Assembly (NCBI GenBank): GCA_963556145.1
Contig: OY744466.1
Coordinates: forward strand, 3,038,001 to 3,102,000
Source: Hygrocybe punicea
Lineage: Eukaryota; Basidiomycota; Agaricomycetes; Agaricales; Hygrophoraceae
Direction: 5' to 3'
DNA length: 64,000 bases
Each line of letters opens with the position of its first letter. Positions within the stretch are counted from its first letter, which is position 1. The position numbers and the translations under genes were made by a program. Positions 58,779 to 64,000 of this stretch are shown here, piece by piece. Below the pieces are notes generated by a model. That model was not told where the DNA came from. It made no database searches and worked only from the letters and a program-made list of their open reading frames with translations.

Positions 58779-59051
58779 TCATGCCACGCTTGTGATGGCC
58801 CACTTCCCCAAGTCGGATGAAAGATATAGGGGGGTGTTTGACCCTGAGATGAGCGGGAGGTTGTTATGTCGAGCGAGGTGGTCGGGTACTAGCTGGAAGA
58901 AGTCGTCGTCGATTGTCAGGTCGAAGGCGGCTAAAGAGAGTTCTTGTTGAAGAGTTCTTCGAGGAAGATCTCGAAGACGACGGTCAGAGGGAGGGATATG
59001 GGAAGAGGAAGCTATGGTGGTGCTAGACTATTCCTCGTGGTGGGCTCCAGA
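58779..59051 (-). promoter_or_regulatory. Gypsy leader with primer-binding site
   Basis: Next to the 5' LTR the minus strand reads TC then TGGAGCCCACCACGAGGA (59049-59032), which starts with TGG as expected for pairing with a tRNA 3' CCA. The leader then runs to the gag ATG at 58782. The matching tRNA species was not determined. Confidence 0.65.
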
Positions 59052-59835
59052 TGTAAAGGCGAGGTCGGGGTGGCTGCAGAATGATAATCCTAACCTGTGG
59101 TGTCAGCGTAGAAGTGACTAGGAATAGTCTAACAAGCTTCAGTAAAATGATAGGATATAAATGGTAAGAAGCCGCCGAGTAAACTACTGAAATCTATCGA
59201 GACCGGTTGAAGCCAACGATGTCGGGTACGGCGGGTCGGGTGTTGGGTGACGAGGGACGTAGAGATAAAGGCGGTAGAACGACGGGGAGAGTGTCGAGGA
59301 ATCCGACGAGCAATGTGTGCGATGGATTTTACTGAGAGACTAATTCTCAGAGAGAGGAAACGGGGGAACTGGTTTCTTATTATGAGACGGCGCTTGGGCA
59401 CCGTTTTTATACTACAAATTTCTGTACCTAGATTCGGACGAGAGTCCTCGGCCGATGAGAGGAAACAAAGGAGAATAAAAATGGGGAAGTAGGAAGAGCG
59501 TTGCGAGGCGACAATGACAGGGAAAATGGGTGGAAGATATAAAAAACCGTAAAAGATGCAATATACTTTACTATATCCCCATAAGGGAGACACTAGGCGT
59601 GAATAAGGCAAGTCCGATGTCGGGATCCCAGTCCGATGAGATCTATCTTTGATATTTGAAGTTCCGTGAGTTTACGAGATAGACCGACCGGGTACGTGAG
59701 CGGCCGTGCTAGTCGGTATGCATCGGGTTGCGTCGGGTTACGTCGGGTTCGAGCGTAGATTGCTAGAGACGTCGGGTTCGAGCGGATTCGCTAGATATCG
59801 ATGTTACGGCCTCAGAGGGTCGAGGACCCTCTACA
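59052..59835 (-). repeat. 5' LTR of the Gypsy element (784 bp)
   Basis: Direct copy of 44802-45594 with TG...CA ends; it would contain the element's promoter. One 9-bp unit shorter than the other LTR. Apparent frames of 81-160 aa recur in both LTRs and are not genes. Confidence 0.95.
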
Positions 59836-59839
59836 ACGT

Positions 59840-62800
59840 TTCGCAAGAATTTGTTGTCTTGTGTCTTGAACTGCAGATTTCCATTGAGATGCTGACTTAT
59901 GCACTTGTACATCAAGTGGATATATGTTCACTGCTACATTGCCTTCTGGACAATCATCTAACCAACCCACATTTCTAACAACATTTTCTGTAGATTCCAT
60001 TTGTGCTTTGATCAATCTGCCATGACTTCCAAGGTCAGTGTATTTGTTTAGATGATATTCTCCATCTTGACCATCATGACCATCTGCTGCATAATCTATG
60101 TCTTCACCATTTTGACTGTAGTCATCATCAAGATGTGATATCGTGTCTCCAGTCATAAACTGTGGGCAGGTGCCATCTGGTAACATTTCACCCTTTTTTA
60201 GTTGGGCTGAAAAATCATCTCTGGCATCATTGCATTCATATCTCAAATTGAAATGGTCCATGATTTGTATTTGTCTTTTTGTAAATTCATGAGCATCAAA
60301 CGCTTCATCCCAAGATTGGTCCCCTAATTTCAAGTCATGACCAGATCTCCATGGTTTGAACAAGGTCAACATAGTTGTGCAATAATATTCTCTATCTCCT
60401 CTGTCACGTCTGGGAAGTGAACCACCAATGAAATTTGGAACCAAATGATATTGTTCATTGAAGTCAATGCAATGTGTTTCATAAAGTGGATGACCTTGCA
60501 GGAACAATATGTGTTCTACATTGTCAGAATGCATACTGTCTGTTTCATCTGTGAAATCATCATTGTCATGATCAAATAATATGTTATCCTTATCAATATT
60601 GAGATCATCAGAATCAACCTCAGTTTCACAATGAGTAGTAGTTGGTGCTCCAAAAAAGCAAGCATTAGCTGAATCTTGTAATGTTGGCTCTAAAAGTAAT
60701 TCATCTTCACTGTGAATTTCATCATGAACTATTTTTGTTTGGATTTTAACTTTTTTGGTACATTGAATCCATTCATAAAGATTGACATCCTCAAACATTT
60801 GAGGTCTGTAAATGTAATCATGCACCATTGATGTTCCAACAAAAGTGCCTTGCTGATTTCGGAGGACTACTCTGTCTAGCTCACTTGACATTTCCATATT
60901 ACTGTCTGTTTTCCAAGCATTCAACACTTCTCTGACATAATGTTTCCAATACACAGGAATAAACTTGTGGCTGGTGTAATGATCAGGATTGCCCAGCAAA
61001 TATATAGAGCTGACATGGGTCCACCTATTTCCAGTTTGGCTGTTAATGTATTGATAATTTGTGTTATTAATTTTCTAGCTTTTTCTTTTCTCTGCATTGA
61101 TCCACCAAGCATCTCAGAATTTCTGTCAAATACACTTCTGATAGTATCAAATATGCTATAAGTTTTCAGCCCTGGTTTAGTTATATAGTCAGATATATAT
61201 GCCACAATGGCCTTGATGACTGTGCCAGATAGAAGACTTGTGATATCAGAGTTGCAGCGTAATAGAAATGTTACAAGTGGGGTTAATGTGTTGATCCATG
61301 CTTCACCCTTTTTCACATTCAGTGCACCAGTCTTTGGGTCAACTTGAGTGGATTCAAACAATGGTCTTGGAAATCTAGCTTTGCATTTTCCATGTTTGTT
61401 CATGCAGGTGGGTCTGTCTTTTCTGTTGACTTTTTCAGCATTAGACTTGTATCTACCACAATTATGAACATTGGAGTGAAGTATCAAATCATCCACAGTG
61501 TTTCTGAATCGGTTCCACCATGACTCAACGTTCTTGCATTCAATGCATTCAGATTGATCATCCATATCTTCATGTTTGTCATTGCACAGAGGAGGTGGCA
61601 TTTCAGGCAAGGTTTGAGTTGGATTTTTGTAATCTTTTTTCATGGATTGAGATCTGACTTTGGCTGTTACTTCATCCATTGTGCCAGTCATAAATTCACC
61701 AATATGAACACTTTCAAGATATTCAACAAATCTTTTTTGGAAGTCCGAGTTGGGATCCATGATTCTATCTCGGATCTCTTGTGGTGACAAGCATGCTTTG
61801 AGCCATAACATCATATGCATATGAAGAGTTAATCGTCCTTGCTGTTCAACAGCACCATAATATGCATTTGTATCTCCATAAAATCCAGAGTGATTTGAGC
61901 CAACTCCAAGTACATGTTTGATAAACAACTTGACCATAAAATGAAAGAATCTTGCACCAGCGACAGGATTTTGGGCAATCAGTCTGTATCTCTCATTGTA
62001 GTCTCGCAAGTTTGGGGAAAACTCCTCTTTGGTGTCAGCAAAATATAAACATAGTGGATGCATGATATCTGCAGGTGAAAAGGTGATAAACCAAGATGGG
62101 GCCCCACAGAATGACATCAGTGCCCAGATTTCATTTCTCATATATTTCTTATTTGTCAATGATCCTTGTACATGACTACCAACATGGTCAATGTCTTTGA
62201 TCAGCTGGAAACAAAGCTTTTCTTCATCAGTGTCAGGTTTAACATGTTCACCATCTTCCATCTTTCTGGAGATGTAATTAAGAACACCAACATCAAGATC
62301 CATTAGTCTCTGGGATATCTGATCAAATTTTGCTTTCTCAGCCAACAAGTAGCCTCCAGTAGTTGCCTGCTTGATTTGTTCATGATTAAATGCAATTAAT
62401 GGAAAGTGTGGGTCTCTCTGAAAGTGCTTGTCATAATACATTAACAAATGTCTTTTATGTGCAATATCAGACAAAGATCCTTGCTTTATATTATTTCCAA
62501 TACCCCCAAGTCCATATGGAAACAGCCAAGGCATCATTTGTGGAAATAACTGTGGGTTGCCATAGATTGACTGTGGATCTTTGTCATGTCCGATAGCAAG
62601 CACCATGCAGTTGCTCTTCAAATGTTTCAAAGCAATAGCCTTTAATGCTTTGACACTCTTGGTTGAATATTCCTCACCAGTCAAGCCATGAACAACAAAT
62701 GGACATTTGCCAGTTTCTGTTCCTTCTTCAGTTTCCATATCATGGACTGCAGTTGATTCTGGACTTTTGTTGGTGAATGACTGACAATGATCAACAACCA

Positions 62801-63939
62801 CTGGTATATCATTTTCAGGATATTGATTTAAATTCTCTTGTGATATTTCCAAGTCAAAGTAATCACAGTGGTTTAACTTTAGCCAATTCAAAGCAATTGC
62901 TACTTTGTTTCTCCTGACAAGCAGAGGTGTTCTTTCAAAGTCAGACTTGGTTGGTTTGCATGGACCAGTGTAAATAAAGGCCAGAACTTCATCTAATTCA
63001 TCAACTGGAGGTGGCAAAATATCATATAGTTTGGGAACTGGATTCGCAAATGTGATTACATTGGCCCTCATCTTGTGCATGCCTGAAGAAACTCTGACAA
63101 TGCATCTATTGTGTCTAACCCTTGCAATCATCAACTGTTCAGCATATGATAGATTTTGTAAAGCTGCTGGCACATCACCAATCCACAGACCATTTGCAAG
63201 TGCATGAAGAGGTTGTTTTCCTTTTGTCAATGACTTGTGACATGATTTGCATATATTATATAAATTATCAATCAAAATGGGCTTATCAATGCATTGCACT
63301 GGATCATCATCTGAAAATCTTTCTTGTTGAGTAGCTGAAGCTTGTATTAACAAATTCAAATCCAATTCACATGAAGAAAGTCTTGTTAATTCCTGAACGG
63401 CTGTTAATCGTCCACAAACTGCACAACCTGCTTCTGTAAATCTGTTAGGGCTGCTTTCTCTACAAAAATTTGATACAATAGTGTGTTGTAAGGATTGAGA
63501 TGAAGGTAAAGGAGGAAATTCTACTTTGTCTCTGTATGACTGGGCTGCAATTTGATTTTGCTGTTTGCATCTGTCAGAATTGTTACTACGAAAATTTTGA
63601 ACTGCTTTATGATTAAAATGTTTATATTTTTCTGAATCTTTAGAAAAAGATCTTTGAACAGCTGCTAGGTTTTTTTGCTGATGCTTTTCTGGATGATCTA
63701 ACTGATATTTTTGAACTGCTGCAAGATTCTGTTGTTGGTATTCATTTGGATGTTCTGACTTATATCTGTTCACAGCTACAATATTTTGTTGCTGATGTTT
63801 CTCAGGATGTTCCAATTTATATTTTTGAACAGCTGCATTATTTTGTTGCTGATGCTTCTTGGGATGTCCCAAGTTATATCTTTGAACAGCTGCAATATTT
63901 TGTTGCTGATGCTTCTTGGGATGTTCCGAGTTATATCTT
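59840..63939 (-). pseudogene. Helitron RepHel protein, copy C, N-terminal and Rep part
   Basis: From 63939 leftward: tandem short repeats (EHPEKHQQQNxxAVQKYK, 54-57 bp units), a cysteine segment (CAVCGRLTAV, CKSCHKSL), DUF6570-like block (LANGLWIGDVP, LMIARVRHNRC), Helitron_like_N with HUH LHMHMMLW, the Y2 motif YISDYITK (about 61190), then the linker to the helicase. One long frame (63872-60921) is open. A 2-bp expansion of an AT run near 61005 shifts it into the next frame (60999 on). The gene is interrupted at 59840 by the Gypsy element and continues at 44801. Its N-terminus is cut at 63940 by a third foldback element. Apart from these it is the best preserved Rep region here. Confidence 0.9.
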
Positions 63940-64000
63940 CACAGGGTGCATGGTAGCATACTGTATAATGCAGTATGTTGAATTTATTGGACAAGTATAC
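63940..64000. mobile_element. Foldback/MITE-like element, third copy (window edge)
   Basis: Begins CACAGGGTGCATGGTAGCAT and continues with sequence diverged from the other two copies but sharing GACAAGTATAC. Only the first 61 bp lie in the window. It is inserted in the repeat region of Helitron C. Confidence 0.7.

Larger units (their letters stand above)
44802..59835 (-). mobile_element. Gypsy-type LTR retrotransposon with two nested insertions (15,034 bp)
   Basis: Flanked by 4-bp duplications ACGT (44798-44801, 59836-59839) and by direct LTRs with TG...CA ends. Transcription order on the minus strand: 5' LTR, primer-binding site, leader, gag, protease, RT-RNase H, integrase, 3' LTR, with an antisense gene between integrase and 3' LTR. 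Interrupted by a non-autonomous Helitron (55496-58778) and a small LTR element (48867-50833). The uninterrupted target is seen in Helitron copy B near 26110 (GGTTACGTTTCGCAAG). Confidence 0.95.

Overview
The window looks like a transposon-rich region of an agaricomycete (mushroom-type basidiomycete) nuclear genome. The host genes are cut by many introns of roughly 50-70 nt with GT-AG ends. Several belong to protein families I know only from Agaricomycetes. The mobile elements are fungal Helitrons with a DUF6570-like domain and a Gypsy-type LTR retrotransposon. No rRNA, tRNA, CRISPR array or bacterial-type operon was seen.

Host-type genes lie in two islands. Island 1 (0.5-7.3 kb) has a small uncharacterised gene (+, 523-1665). 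Convergent to it is an eight-exon gene (-, 7278-1902) that I can splice into an uninterrupted frame of about 1657 codons; it joins a 2OG-Fe(II) dioxygenase-like domain, a chromodomain and about 900 residues of unknown function. Island 2 (32.2-41.2 kb) has four genes. The first (-, 33849-32225) is a six-exon gene of 451 aa whose N-terminus copies the histone H3 tail and runs into an all-cysteine PHD-like finger. Divergent from it is a second 2OG-Fe(II) dioxygenase-like gene (+, 35743-37129). Then come a many-exon MPPKKR gene (-, 39579-37549) and a paralogue of the first island-1 gene (+, 40035-41228). An H3 mimic, two TET/JBP-like oxygenases and a chromodomain together suggest a chromatin or DNA-modification theme; that link is inference.

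The rest is mobile or repetitive. Three large Helitron copies (A 17.2-23.1 kb +, B 23.1-31.6 kb -, C 43.3-44.8 plus 59.8-63.9 kb -) share an N-terminal short-repeat region, DUF6570-like segment, HUH/Y2 Rep and PIF1-like helicase. Copy B also keeps a C-terminal papain-fold (USP-like) peptidase. All carry lesions. The copies define the ends: a terminal inverted repeat around ACGAGTTCTTCC, inserted between two T residues without target duplication, as in Helentron/Helitron2 elements. A 3.3-kb non-autonomous relative (55496-58778) has both ends.

Helitron C is split by a 15-kb Gypsy element (44802-59835, - strand; LTRs 793 and 784 bp; TSD ACGT). That element is itself split by a 1967-bp small LTR element (48867-50833; 159-bp LTRs; TSD ACGG) and by the non-autonomous Helitron, which separates the gag start codon from the rest of gag. 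The Gypsy also carries an antisense gene with a Zn2Cys6-like cluster. A foldback element with 3-bp TSDs is present twice, with a third copy beginning at the window end. Tandem arrays with units of about 147-152 bp fill 8.5-11.0, 14.7-15.8, 16.3-16.9, 41.4-43.0 and 56.1-57.5 kb.
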